Assembly (NCBI RefSeq): GCF_023278185.1 | Contig: NZ_CP066356.1 | Location: 5,572,001 to 5,636,000, forward strand | Source: Bradyrhizobium elkanii USDA 76 | GTDB taxonomy: Bacteria; Pseudomonadota; Alphaproteobacteria; Rhizobiales; Xanthobacteraceae | Reading direction: 5' to 3' | Length of the DNA: 64,000 nucleotides | Shown: one piece after another, positions 51,531-59,930 of the stretch | Position numbering within the stretch: position 1 is the stretch's first letter | Layout of the letters: every line of letters begins with the position of its first letter | The notes under the pieces: generated by a model | Seen by the model: the letters and a program-made list of their open reading frames with translations, nothing else | The model's database searches: none | What the model was told of the DNA's origin: nothing | Position numbers and translations under genes: made by a program

Positions 51531-54521
51531 TTAGGCCAACGGCCAGTGGCTCACGGTCGTCGAGTCCGGGTTGTCTACCAGCACGTTGAACGTGGCCTTG
51601 GCCGTATCGCCATCGGCGTCGGTGTTGACGATCCGGAACTGGATGTCCTGATCGTTCACCGGGGCCGCCACCTGGGTGGTGAAGTTGATGATGCGGACCC
51701 CCGCATTGGTGTCGACTGGATCGAAGTAGAACCGGATGTAGCCGGTCGAGAACGACTCTCCGGCAGCATCGTGATTGGTGCCGGGCACGATAGTATTGCC
51801 CAAGTCCGCAAGGGTGACGTGGGCGTTGCCTTGCTTGAGATTGCTGATGGTCGGGTTCTCGTAGTCGATCAAATCGCCGGCGGAGTTGAACAGCCAATAC
51901 TCCGCCTTGATGCTGTTGATGTTGCCGATTCCAGCCACGTCGAAGGCCAGATTCTTGAGGTTGAGGCCGCTGCCTTCATTGAAGAAGAAGCCCTCGTTCA
52001 TGTTGATCTGCGACGCCTGCCCGTTCTTCACTCCGAATCCGATATTGTCGGGGTTGAGGTCGTCGGCCGGGTTCGAGGTGCCGAGATCCGCGGTCAGCAA
52101 CTGGGACTGGGTCTGGAGTCCGAGAGCACCTGTATCGGCGGCGGGGAACAGCAGTCCGTTGAAGACGATGTGGTGGCCGCCGCTCGTGCTGACATTGAGC
52201 GTCTCGACCGGGCTCCCCGACTTGATGGCGCTGAAGTTGAGCGTCTCCGGCGGGTTGGCGAGCGTCTGCAGCACCGTGAAGGTGTAACCCGTGTCGGTTA
52301 CGCTCAGCTGGTAGACACCGTTGCCGCCGGAATCCTTGTAGGTCAGGACAGTATGATCAGTGTTGTATGACTGCGTGAGCCCGGTGATGGCAGCGGCGGC
52401 ATCGATCGTGACCTTGGCCCCGTCGGCGCCGTCGGGTGACGTGAACGAGTCCGATCCCGAGGAGCCGGCAGTGAAGCCGACGGCCGGATGCTGGGCGTCC
52501 TGTCCGGAGAGGCTCTCCACCCCGCTGAGGCTTGGACCGTCGTCGAGAAGTTGGAACTTGTTTCCGATGTTAGCCGCCGCGGCGGCGCTCGTGTCACCGT
52601 CCTTGTCGGTGGCGGTGGCCGAGAGCGTGATCAGGTCCGCGGCCATGGTGGCGCTGGCTTCGGAACTGTCGCCGACCGCCCCATCAGTGCTCGTGGTGTC
52701 GGCGGTCGCCTCGTGGACGGCCCGGAATTCCGCGAACGTCACGGTGCCCGTCGAATCGACGTGAACGGTGAAGACGAGATCACCGCCCGTGCTCGTCGTG
52801 CCGATAACGTCTCCCTTGAGGAATTTGCCTCCGACGTCGTCAGCACTTGCAACGCTCAGCAGGACAGCTTGCGTTGACAGTGAATCGATCAGTCCGGAAT
52901 CGACATTGGCGGACTTGACGCCGAGCGTGTACCCGCCGACCGTTCCAGCCTGGTCGGCGCCGTAGTTGGGTGTGAACAGGCCGCTGAAGCTGCCGGACGT
53001 GCTGGTGTTCGCGGCGTTGGGGGTGGAGCCGGCCGCAAGATAGCTCTCGTCGAGCTGGAGTGCGGTGGCTGTGCCGTTCGCCAGGATGGTCGGCCCATCG
53101 TCCTCGAACAACAGGTTGCCGCCGACGCCGGTATGCTCGGTCCCGCTCGTCGTGTTCGAGACGCTGAACGTGAAATTGCCTGCGTCGAAGCTGACATTGG
53201 ATCCGCTGCCGCTGAGCGGCTGGGCGTTGCCGACCACGAAGCGATCCATGTGGCTAGATTCAGCGACCTGGAAGTCGACGGTGTAGTTCTTTTTCAGGCC
53301 ATCGATGAAGTACGATCCGTCGCCCGCGGCCGTAATGTTGATGCCTGTCGTGACCAGCTGGGTCTTCGCGAGGTCGGAATACACCTTGATCGTGTTGCCG
53401 AGGATCGGGACCAGCGTCTGGTCGTTGCCGGCCAAGCCGCTGCTGCCGATGCTGGTGGTCGAGACAAGATTGCCGGCCTGAAGATCACTCGTTTCGTTGA
53501 AGGCATATATGTGCACTTTGACGGTGGTGTTCGCGTTCCCGGGGTTCACCTGGGTCAACGAAAAGCTCGCGTCCGTCACCGAGGCCACATGCGTGCTGTA
53601 GCTGAGCTTCGTCAGATCATGCACGTCTGGATTTGTCAGGGGGAAGTCGGGGTAGTTCACGTGATTGACGACATCGACGCGCACCGCCTCTCCGGGATTG
53701 AGCGCCTGCGAATTGTTGCCGAGGCCCTGTGTGCTGACGGTCACTTTCGAGCCCGGCACCAGGCCGGTGATGAGCATGTCGGGATCGCTGGTGTCCGTCC
53801 CGGCGGTCGCGGTCTGCTCGATGGCCGACCAGTCGTCAGACCCGGACGGCACGTGGCTGAAATCGCCGAAGTTGACGGTCGTCGTCGTGGTGAACGAGGC
53901 CTTCACATCGACGAGGCCGGAAAGGTTAAGCGTATCGGCGTCGTCGATCCCGCTGGTGTTGGTGTGCTTCAGCGCCTCGTACTGGATGGTCCAGACGTTG
54001 CCGCCTGTCACGTTGCCGGAGGTGATGGTCTCGTCCAGCACGATAGTGAAGGCGACGGTGCCGTTGGAGTTGGGGATCCAGGTCGTGCCGTTGAACTGGC
54101 CCTCGCGCCCGAGCAGGATGTGGCTGTTGGAATCGGTGTAGAGGAAGATCTGCGCGCCATCGCCGGTGGCGAAAATCTGGGTCGGCGTGCCGTTGGTGAT
54201 CGTCCCCCCCGTGGAGTTCGAGAACTGCAGGTCGGTGACGGTGGTCGTGCCGAGCTGGATGAAATCGGTGCCGGCACTGCCGATCGTCCGTGCCGCAGCT
54301 TGCGGAAACACCACGCTCGTATTGCCCGACTCTTCGCCGGTGGAGCCGTCCGCAATGCCCAGGCTGGTCTTGAGCGCTGCGCTCATGTTCGCAAGCAGGT
54401 AAGACCAGGCAACTTCGTTGTCGGGCCCCGCCGGCACGCCCGTGTCATTGTCAGTGCCGCTGGTCTGCAAGCTCGCGGCTTCGTCGATGATGAGATTGCC
54501 ATTGATGGTCAATACTGCCAT
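51531..54521 (-). CDS. Large surface protein with DUF5801-like domain, probable T1SS substrate
   Basis: A 996-residue acidic, Thr/Ser/Asp/Gly-rich protein with almost no Cys, Lys-poor, typical of secreted adhesins. It has no signal peptide. Two DDGP boundary motifs (FEDDGPTI near 472 and LDDGPSL near 658) enclose a unit with LDESYLAAG, SGSFSGLFTPNYGADQAG, GGYTLGVKSAN, as in DUF5801/T1SS-143-type repeats. The C-terminus has NTDADGDTAKATFNVLVDN. No glycine-rich RTX nonapeptides are seen. The ATG at 54521 has AGGGAGGAAAT upstream; a longer frame to 54611 is unlikely. The downstream ABC and HlyD genes should export it. Confidence 0.85.
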   Translation of the reverse strand: MAVLTINGNLIIDEAASLQTSGTDNDTGVPAGPDNEVAWSYLLANMSAALKTSLGIADGSTGEESGNTSVVFPQAAARTIGSAGTDFIQLGTTTVTDLQFSNSTGGTITNGTPTQIFATGDGAQIFLYTDSNSHILLGREGQFNGTTWIPNSNGTVAFTIVLDETITSGNVTGGNVWTIQYEALKHTNTSGIDDADTLNLSGLVDVKASFTTTTTVNFGDFSHVPSGSDDWSAIEQTATAGTDTSDPDMLITGLVPGSKVTVSTQGLGNNSQALNPGEAVRVDVVNHVNYPDFPLTNPDVHDLTKLSYSTHVASVTDASFSLTQVNPGNANTTVKVHIYAFNETSDLQAGNLVSTTSIGSSGLAGNDQTLVPILGNTIKVYSDLAKTQLVTTGINITAAGDGSYFIDGLKKNYTVDFQVAESSHMDRFVVGNAQPLSGSGSNVSFDAGNFTFSVSNTTSGTEHTGVGGNLLFEDDGPTILANGTATALQLDESYLAAGSTPNAANTSTSGSFSGLFTPNYGADQAGTVGGYTLGVKSANVDSGLIDSLSTQAVLLSVASADDVGGKFLKGDVIGTTSTGGDLVFTVHVDSTGTVTFAEFRAVHEATADTTSTDGAVGDSSEASATMAADLITLSATATDKDGDTSAAAAANIGNKFQLLDDGPSLSGVESLSGQDAQHPAVGFTAGSSGSDSFTSPDGADGAKVTIDAAAAITGLTQSYNTDHTVLTYKDSGGNGVYQLSVTDTGYTFTVLQTLANPPETLNFSAIKSGSPVETLNVSTSGGHHIVFNGLLFPAADTGALGLQTQSQLLTADLGTSNPADDLNPDNIGFGVKNGQASQINMNEGFFFNEGSGLNLKNLAFDVAGIGNINSIKAEYWLFNSAGDLIDYENPTISNLKQGNAHVTLADLGNTIVPGTNHDAAGESFSTGYIRFYFDPVDTNAGVRIINFTTQVAAPVNDQDIQFRIVNTDADGDTAKATFNVLVDNPDSTTVSHWPLA

Positions 54522-55218
54522 GATTTCCTCCCTGGGAAAGGCGGGTTCGCCTCGCACCTGCTCCGGCGCAAGCGACAGCCGCCCGGGCGCGCGATCGGCC
54601 CCTGGTTTCACGTCAAAAAAAGCGTGCGTGCACTCGTCGGCGACATTCCGTCGCCGGAGGAGACGTCAGTTTCTGGCAGTCCATTAAGATGGGGCGCAGC
54701 GGAAGCTTGTCGCTACTTCGGCTACGCCCCTCCGACGCTGCCTGAATAATCAGTCGCGGAGAGAAGTACCTGCAATCGAATGATCAGATGCTCTTGCATG
54801 CTATTCTCCCTCGATCTGCTGCAAACTGCTGCGAACGCAAGTGGAGAAGCAAACACCGTTCAATGAATTTCGAGGCCAAGCCTCCCAATGGAACTTTTCC
54901 AGTAAAGGAGTGAGAAAATTCAAGGTAAAGGGTAAAGAAGCAGTACCACCTATGAGGTAAGGCGCATCGTCGTACATCTATTCTGACATGAGGACGACAA
55001 TGTCGCGCTGCACGTGTGTAAACGGCGCGGGATGCTGCCAACAGCGTGCGGACAAGCCGGCGCGATGATCATGCAATAAGTGCACTGGAATCTGAGTTGC
55101 CGGAACATCAGCTCCTGGCACAAGGCCGACATGGGTGCTGTCGGCCTCAACAACGTCTTTCAGTCGAAAAGCGGAGCTTCGCGATCTCGTGAGTGCGCGC
55201 GCCAGCCGCCCTGCCAAA
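54522..55218. other. AT-richer intergenic region upstream of the adhesin gene
   Basis: About 700 bases with no supported gene. The part at 54780-55080 is clearly less GC-rich than the rest of the window. Near 55085-55137, on the minus strand, there is a segment reading MSALCQELMFRQLRF in translation; similar pseudo-open frames are frequent in intergenic repeats of Bradyrhizobium genomes, so this may be a decayed dispersed element. The promoter of the adhesin-T1SS operon should be near 54530-54700. Confidence 0.5.
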
Positions 55219-55686
55219 TCACGCCGCGGCGGAATGCTCGGCTACGGCCTGCGGCGGGTTGCGGAAGCCGATTGCGATGCGGTTGTAGGTGTTCATCAGG
55301 CCGATCGCGATGGTCAGGTCGACCAGCTGCTTCTCGCTGAAGGTGGCGCGCGCCGCTTCATACGCGTCGTCCGGAATCGCGGTCTCCGCCACGCGGGTGA
55401 CGGTTTCGGCCCAGGCCAGCGCGGCGCGCTCCTCGGCGTCGAACAGCGCCTCCGCCTCGCGCCAGACCTGCAGCAGCGCCAGCTTCTCGATCGCGACACC
55501 CATTTTCCGCAGTGAGCGCGTGTGCATGTCGAGGCAATAGGCACAGCCGTTGATCTGCGAGATGCGCAGATAGACGAGCTCGATCAGCGTCGCCGAGAGG
55601 CCGCTTTGCGTGATGTAGCCATAGACGCCACCGAGCGCCTTGATGCCCGCGGGCGCGACCTTGTTGTAATCGATCCGCATGCTCAT
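55219..55686 (-). CDS. AhpD-like carboxymuconolactone decarboxylase-family protein
   Basis: A 155-residue helical protein with the AhpD redox motif Cys48-Ala-Tyr-Cys51 and His55 (NGCAYCLDMHTRSLRK). Such proteins reduce peroxides or act on related reactive compounds; a few are true decarboxylases, which lack the Cys pair. The ATG at 55686 overlaps the stop of the upstream cupin gene by four bases (ATGA), so the two are translationally coupled. A very long frame extending to 57435 is spurious. Confidence 0.88.
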   Translation of the reverse strand: MSMRIDYNKVAPAGIKALGGVYGYITQSGLSATLIELVYLRISQINGCAYCLDMHTRSLRKMGVAIEKLALLQVWREAEALFDAEERAALAWAETVTRVAETAIPDDAYEAARATFSEKQLVDLTIAIGLMNTYNRIAIGFRNPPQAVAEHSAAA

Positions 55687-56090
55687 TGCTTGTGTCCTTC
55701 CTTGTCGAAGACGGTCAGCGCCTTGTCGTTGCTGTCGACGACGAACACCGCAAGCAGCTTCGCCGGTTCGGTCGCGCTGGCGTTGCGCCCGAGCACGTGA
55801 TGCGCGCTTGGCGGCTCGAAGAAGCTGTCGCCGGCCCGATAGATGTGCGCGGCCTCGCCCTCGAGCTGGCTCTCGATCGCGCCCTGGAGCACGTAGACAT
55901 AGAGAAACGCCGATTTGGCGTGATGATGCGGCGCCGAGGGCTCGCCGGGCGGGAAGTTGACCTCGACCGCGATCAGCGACTTGCCGGGAATGTTCGTGAT
56001 CATATGCTCGAACTTCGGCGTCACCGATTGCGCCAAGGCGGGGGTCGCAAGCGCGGCGCAGGCCAGCAGCGTCGTCATCAAGGTCTTCAT
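55683..56090 (-). CDS. Secreted cupin-domain protein
   Basis: A 135-residue protein with a signal peptide (about 1-21, ending PALAQS) and one cupin barrel. The metal-binding first motif is partly kept as His55-His56-His57 (APHHHAKSAFLYVYVLQG), though the usual Glu is missing; the second motif has HH at 97-98. It is probably a periplasmic metal-binding or sensing protein. It is the first gene of a two-gene unit with the AhpD-like protein, divergent from a MocR-type regulator 61 bases away. Confidence 0.85.
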   Translation of the reverse strand: MKTLMTTLLACAALATPALAQSVTPKFEHMITNIPGKSLIAVEVNFPPGEPSAPHHHAKSAFLYVYVLQGAIESQLEGEAAHIYRAGDSFFEPPSAHHVLGRNASATEPAKLLAVFVVDSNDKALTVFDKEGHKQ

Positions 56091-56151
56091 CTCGTGCCTC
56101 CATTGCTACCGGATAGATGCGGGCACGCCTCGCCAAAAAGAAGCACCAAGA

Positions 56152-57633
56152 ATGAACCGAATTGGTGTACCACGAGCCATGCCCACCCCGCTTCCCATCG
56201 CGCTCGACCGGTCGGCCAGGACGCCGCTCTCCGAGCAGATCCGCAAGGCGATCGCGGCGGCGATCGACAACGGCGTGCTGGTGCCGGGCGCCCGGCTGCC
56301 TTCCTGGCTCGACCTTGCCGCGCAGCTCGGCGTTGCGCGCGGCACCGTGCGGGCGGCCTACGACAAACTGTCGGACGCCCAGCACATCGTGTCGTCGAAG
56401 GCGGGCGGCACCACCGTCGCGAGGCGGCCCAGGAAGGCCGCCAAGCCCGATGCGCCGGTCGCTCGCGGATCGGTCGTGGAGATGTTTCGCGATCTGAGCG
56501 GTCAGGGACACTTTCGGATGGGCGTCCCCGCGCAGGATAGCCTCCCCGCCAAGCTGCTGGCGCGAATCCGCGCGCGCGCCGTCCGGGCGGAATTGAGCGC
56601 GGTGATGCGCTATGTCGATCCGCGCGGCGAGCTCGAATTGAGACGCGAGATCGCGGCGCACCTCGCGATCGCGCGCGGGCTCGAATGCTCGCCCGCGCAG
56701 ATCGTCATCACCTCGGGATTCAGCGGCGGGCTCGGCCTTGCGCTGCGCGTGCTCGGCCTCGAAGGCCGCCGCGTGTGGATGGAAGACCCGGGATTTCCAT
56801 TGACGCGAAAGGGCCTCGAGCTCGCGCGGCTGGAGGTCGTCCCGATCCCTGTCGATGCTAATGGCGTCGATGTCGAGTACGGTCTCAAGCACGCCCCCGA
56901 CGCGGCGCTCGCGGTCGTGACGCCGGGCCAGCAGGCGCCGCTCGGTCCGCCATTGTCGCCGAAACGGCGCGCGCAGCTGCTCGACTGGGCCGCGCAATCC
57001 GGAGCCTTCATCATCGAGGACGACTATCTCGGTGAGTTGCAGCTCGACGGCCGCGCCGCGCCGGCGCTTGCCTCGCTCGACCGCGCCGGCCGGGTGATCC
57101 ATCTCGGCTCCTTCAGCAAGACGATCTCGCCGACGCTTCGCCTCGGCTTCCTGGTTGCTCCGGAGCCGTTGGCGGCGCAGTTCGCCGATGTCGCGACGTG
57201 CCTTGTCCCTGCTCCCGGCCCGGCCGTGCAGCTGTCCACCGCGGAGTTCATGCGCGACGGCCACTACATTCGCCATCTCAGGCGAACCAAGCGGGCGTAT
57301 TGCGACAGGCGCGATGCGCTGACGACGGCGCTGCGGAGCTGGAGCAACGACGCGCGGGTTGCCGGACTCGCGGTCATGCTGACGCTGCCGGACAAGACCG
57401 CCGATGTCGAGATCGCCAGGGCACTGCTCGCGCACGGGCTGGCGCCCGCCCCGCTCTCGCCCTGGTATGTTTCACCGAAGCGCGCGCAGCCGGGTCTGTT
57501 GCTCGGCATTGCAACGGTGCCGGATCGCGGCGTTCCGGCCGCATGCAAGCGCCTGTTCGAGGCGATCCGCGCCCAAAGTCGCATCCAGGAGGGGCCGGCG
57601 CCGCTCCGGATCAGGAAGCCCGCAACCCGGTGA
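56152..57633 (+). CDS. MocR-type transcriptional regulator (GntR HTH fused to aminotransferase domain)
   Basis: A 493-residue protein: a GntR-type winged helix (about 17-85: PLSEQIRKAIAAAIDNGVLV, then LGVARGTVRAAYDKL) joined by a linker to a fold-type I aminotransferase domain. Lys323 in GSFSKTISPTLRLGF should bind PLP, and IIEDDYLGELQ holds the Asp. MocR proteins sense PLP or an amino compound and often control a divergent gene; here that would be the cupin-AhpD pair. ATG at 56152 is chosen, with 56179 as an alternative. Its last 23 bases overlap the convergent SDR gene. Confidence 0.9.
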   Translation: MNRIGVPRAMPTPLPIALDRSARTPLSEQIRKAIAAAIDNGVLVPGARLPSWLDLAAQLGVARGTVRAAYDKLSDAQHIVSSKAGGTTVARRPRKAAKPDAPVARGSVVEMFRDLSGQGHFRMGVPAQDSLPAKLLARIRARAVRAELSAVMRYVDPRGELELRREIAAHLAIARGLECSPAQIVITSGFSGGLGLALRVLGLEGRRVWMEDPGFPLTRKGLELARLEVVPIPVDANGVDVEYGLKHAPDAALAVVTPGQQAPLGPPLSPKRRAQLLDWAAQSGAFIIEDDYLGELQLDGRAAPALASLDRAGRVIHLGSFSKTISPTLRLGFLVAPEPLAAQFADVATCLVPAPGPAVQLSTAEFMRDGHYIRHLRRTKRAYCDRRDALTTALRSWSNDARVAGLAVMLTLPDKTADVEIARALLAHGLAPAPLSPWYVSPKRAQPGLLLGIATVPDRGVPAACKRLFEAIRAQSRIQEGPAPLRIRKPATR

Positions 57634-58438
57634 GCGTAAGACTCAGCGCCTTGAGCCGCTTGCGCGCCTCGGCGTCATAGGCCTGAGCATGGGCGCGGGC
57701 CTCGCGCTTGCCGTCAAAGAACAGCCCGCTCCGGCCAGCCACATCGTCGTCCTGGACCAGACGCAGGATGGCATCACCGCCCTGCTCGACGGTCGAGATC
57801 GGCGTCGCGCCGCTGGCGCGCACCATCGTGGTGTTCATATAGGTCGCAGGGTGCAGAGAATTGACGGTCACGCCGGAGCCTTCGAGCTCCGCGGCCAGGT
57901 CGATGGTGAACATGATCTGCGACAGCTTGCTCTGCGCATAGGCGCGCGCGCCGCTGTAGTTCTTCGTGATCATCACGTCGCCGAAATCGATCGGGTGCTG
58001 GCCGAGCGACGCGACATTGACGATGCGCGCCGGCGTGCTCGCCTTGAGCCGCGGCAGCAACAGATGCGCGAGCAGGAAGCCAGCGAGATAGTTGACCGCG
58101 AAGCGCAGCTCGTGGCCGTCCTTGCTGGTCTGCCGCGCCGGCCCCTCGTTTTGCGAACCGATGCCGGCGTTGCTGACGAACACATCGAGGCGCTCCTGGT
58201 CGTCGAGCACCAGCTGGGCGAACTCGCGAACCTCGGCCAGCGAGGACAGATCGGCCTGGTAGAACATCGGCTCGCGGCCGCTGAGGCGCTTGATCTCGTC
58301 GGCCAGCGTCTGCGCCCGCTTGGTATCGCGGCCATGGATCAGGACCCGGGCGCCGGCCGACGCCAGCTTCATCGCGACATAACGGCCGACGCCGTCGGTG
58401 GAACCGGTGATCAGCACCGTCTTGCCTGCCATATTCAT
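57611..58438 (-). CDS. SDR-family oxidoreductase (retinol dehydrogenase-like)
   Basis: A 275-residue short-chain dehydrogenase. The coenzyme motif is TGSTDGVGRYVA (11-22), and NAG follows at 100-102. The catalytic triad is Ser144, Tyr167 and Lys171 (AYAQSK). IHGRDTKRA after the second strand favours NADPH. The extended middle and overall pattern fit the retinol dehydrogenase-like group, whose bacterial substrates are mostly unknown. The ATG at 58438 follows AAAGG at eight bases and is preferred over a GTG at 58462. Confidence 0.88.
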   Translation of the reverse strand: MNMAGKTVLITGSTDGVGRYVAMKLASAGARVLIHGRDTKRAQTLADEIKRLSGREPMFYQADLSSLAEVREFAQLVLDDQERLDVFVSNAGIGSQNEGPARQTSKDGHELRFAVNYLAGFLLAHLLLPRLKASTPARIVNVASLGQHPIDFGDVMITKNYSGARAYAQSKLSQIMFTIDLAAELEGSGVTVNSLHPATYMNTTMVRASGATPISTVEQGGDAILRLVQDDDVAGRSGLFFDGKREARAHAQAYDAEARKRLKALSLTLTGLRAS

Positions 58439-58703
58439 CGAAATTGCCTTTCGATCGTTCACCCAGCGCTGTCAGCAAAGATAAAGGCGCCGCGCGGACT
58501 TTGCCATGGCATGCCACCGCGCCGGCGGCGCCAAAGCGGCGTGCAGGATCGCCCCGGGGCACCGGCCTTCTCGGGAACCGCATACGTACTTCTTGTCGCG
58601 CGGCCGGCGGTCGCGCGGCGCCGCGTCGCGCGTCAGGCAGATCGCGTTCTGATATCCTCGACGTGACAAGCCAAAATCGGCACAAGATCGGCAAAGGACC
58701 GGA

Positions 58704-59057
58704 ATGTCCTCGACCATTCCAGACAGGACCTTGCGAAAGACTCCCTCGCTGGAGCCGTTCGGCATGCTCCTGTTGTTCGGCGCGCTGACCGCACTGCCGA
58801 TCGTCCTGACGCTTCGTCTGGTTGAGCCCGCACTCGCGCTGCCCGTGCTCAGCCTGTTGCTGTTCGTCCAGGCAGCCATTACCGCGATTGCGGCGCGCGT
58901 GATCCACGTGCGCACAAGCGTGGCGAACCTCACGCTGTGGGATTTTGCCGGCGCGTTCACCTTCATGGGGTGCGCTGCGGCGATCCTCGGCGAACCTGAT
59001 CAGGCGGCGCTGTTCTTCGAGGAAGAAGCAGCAATGCGTCCGGTGTCACGACCGTAA
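58704..59057 (+). CDS. Hypothetical membrane protein
   Basis: A 117-residue protein with three predicted hydrophobic segments: about 19-38, 45-66 and 77-97. The first 18 residues are hydrophilic, and the C-terminal tail is acidic (EPDQAALFFEEEAAM). There is no recognised family. The start has GGACCGGAATG nearby, a weak to fair ribosome-binding site. It is upstream of the yjbE-like gene on the same strand but separated by about 180 bases that contain hairpins. Confidence 0.7.
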   Translation: MSSTIPDRTLRKTPSLEPFGMLLLFGALTALPIVLTLRLVEPALALPVLSLLLFVQAAITAIAARVIHVRTSVANLTLWDFAGAFTFMGCAAAILGEPDQAALFFEEEAAMRPVSRP

Positions 59058-59133
59058 TCCCAGGCCGGGCCCCTCTGGCAGCCACAAGCTGCGATGTCGG
59101 ACTGGAACTCAGTTGGAGTGGCCCTGCTTCGAC

Positions 59134-59235
59134 CCGTGACGCGAATAAGCGTCGCGGTGGATTTGCCGTCCGCATGACGGCAAGAGCCGGTTTCGTCGAA
59201 AGGGTCCGCTCCCCGACCTCAAGGGGAATGCGACC
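59134..59235 (+). promoter_or_regulatory. Structured leader of the TerC/YjbE-like gene
   Basis: Three hairpins in 100 bases before the ATG: CCGTGACGC/GCGTCGCGG with loop GAATAA (59134-59157), TGCCGTC/GACGGCA (59064+100 to 59182), and TCCCC/GGGGA (59210-59227). The right side of the third hairpin is the ribosome-binding site GGGGA. This could be a cis-regulatory RNA. The conserved elements of the manganese riboswitch yybP-ykoY were not recognised. Confidence 0.4.
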
Positions 59236-59868
59236 ATGTCCGAACTATTTTCGCCCGAATTGCTTTCACTCGACGCCCTCAGCGCATTGCTGCAAGTCGT
59301 CGTCATCGACCTCGTGCTGGCCGGCGACAATGCCGTCGTGATCGGCCTTGCCGCGGCCGGCCTGCCGGCGAAGCAACGCGGCAAGGCGATCCTGATCGGC
59401 ATCGGTGCCGCGACACTGCTGCGCATCCTGTTCGCCCTGGTCACCACGCAGCTGATGCAGATCGTCGGGCTCCTGCTGGCCGGCGGCATCCTGCTATTGT
59501 GGGTGTGCTGGAAGATGTGGCGCGAGCTGCGCGCCGACGCGCACGAGACCACGGCCGAACATGCCGATGGCGCAAAGGGCCAGCGCAAGACGCTGTGGCA
59601 GGCCACCACACAGATCATCGTTGCCGACGTCTCGATGTCGCTCGACAACGTGCTGGCGGTCGCGGGCGCGGCGCGGGAACAGCCGATCGTGCTGGTGTTC
59701 GGCCTCGCGCTCTCGATCGCGATGATGGGCGCAGCGGCCTCCTTCATCGCGCGGCTGCTGCAGAACCACCGCTGGATCGCCTATGTCGGCCTCGCCGTGA
59801 TCCTCTATGTCGCCATCGATATGACGGTTCGCGGTGCGAACGAGATCGCGAAGGTTGCGCCGGCCTGA
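59236..59868 (+). CDS. TerC/YjbE-family integral membrane protein
   Basis: A 210-residue inner-membrane protein with about seven helices. Two symmetrical acidic motifs mark the family: Asp25 and Asp31 in VIDLVLAGDNAVV, and Asp131 and Asp137 in VADVSMSLDNVLAV, which line a probable metal path. The loop between (about 98-120) is hydrophilic. Members such as MeeY/MeeF and Alx are tied to manganese export or metalation of secreted proteins; a similar role is inferred. Its ribosome-binding site can be closed by a hairpin in the leader. Confidence 0.88.
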   Translation: MSELFSPELLSLDALSALLQVVVIDLVLAGDNAVVIGLAAAGLPAKQRGKAILIGIGAATLLRILFALVTTQLMQIVGLLLAGGILLLWVCWKMWRELRADAHETTAEHADGAKGQRKTLWQATTQIIVADVSMSLDNVLAVAGAAREQPIVLVFGLALSIAMMGAAASFIARLLQNHRWIAYVGLAVILYVAIDMTVRGANEIAKVAPA

Positions 59869-59879
59869 CGAAAGCAAAA

Positions 59880-59901
59880 CGGCGGGCCCTTCAGCCCGCC
59901 G
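59880..59901. terminator. Bidirectional terminator between yjbE-like and rraA-like genes
   Basis: Perfect eight-base arms CGGCGGGC and GCCCGCCG with loop CCTTCA. On the minus strand the stem is followed by GTTTTGCTTT, a fair T-rich run, so it should end the RraA-family transcript; rightward it is followed by CTTCTC. Confidence 0.8.
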
Positions 59902-59930
59902 CTTCTCATGTTGAGAATACGCGCGCTGCG

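Noticed and set aside
51531..54521. RTX toxin
   Set aside because: No runs of glycine-rich calcium-binding nonapeptides and no enzymatic domain were seen; the protein fits a DUF5801-type adhesin better.
55219..57435. 738-codon leftward frame covering the cupin gene and part of the MocR gene
   Set aside because: Only the last 155 codons encode an AhpD-like protein; the rest is antisense to the MocR gene and out of frame with the cupin gene.
59060..59235. yybP-ykoY manganese riboswitch before the TerC/YjbE-like gene
   Set aside because: Its characteristic conserved loop sequences were not found by eye. The region is reported only as a structured leader.
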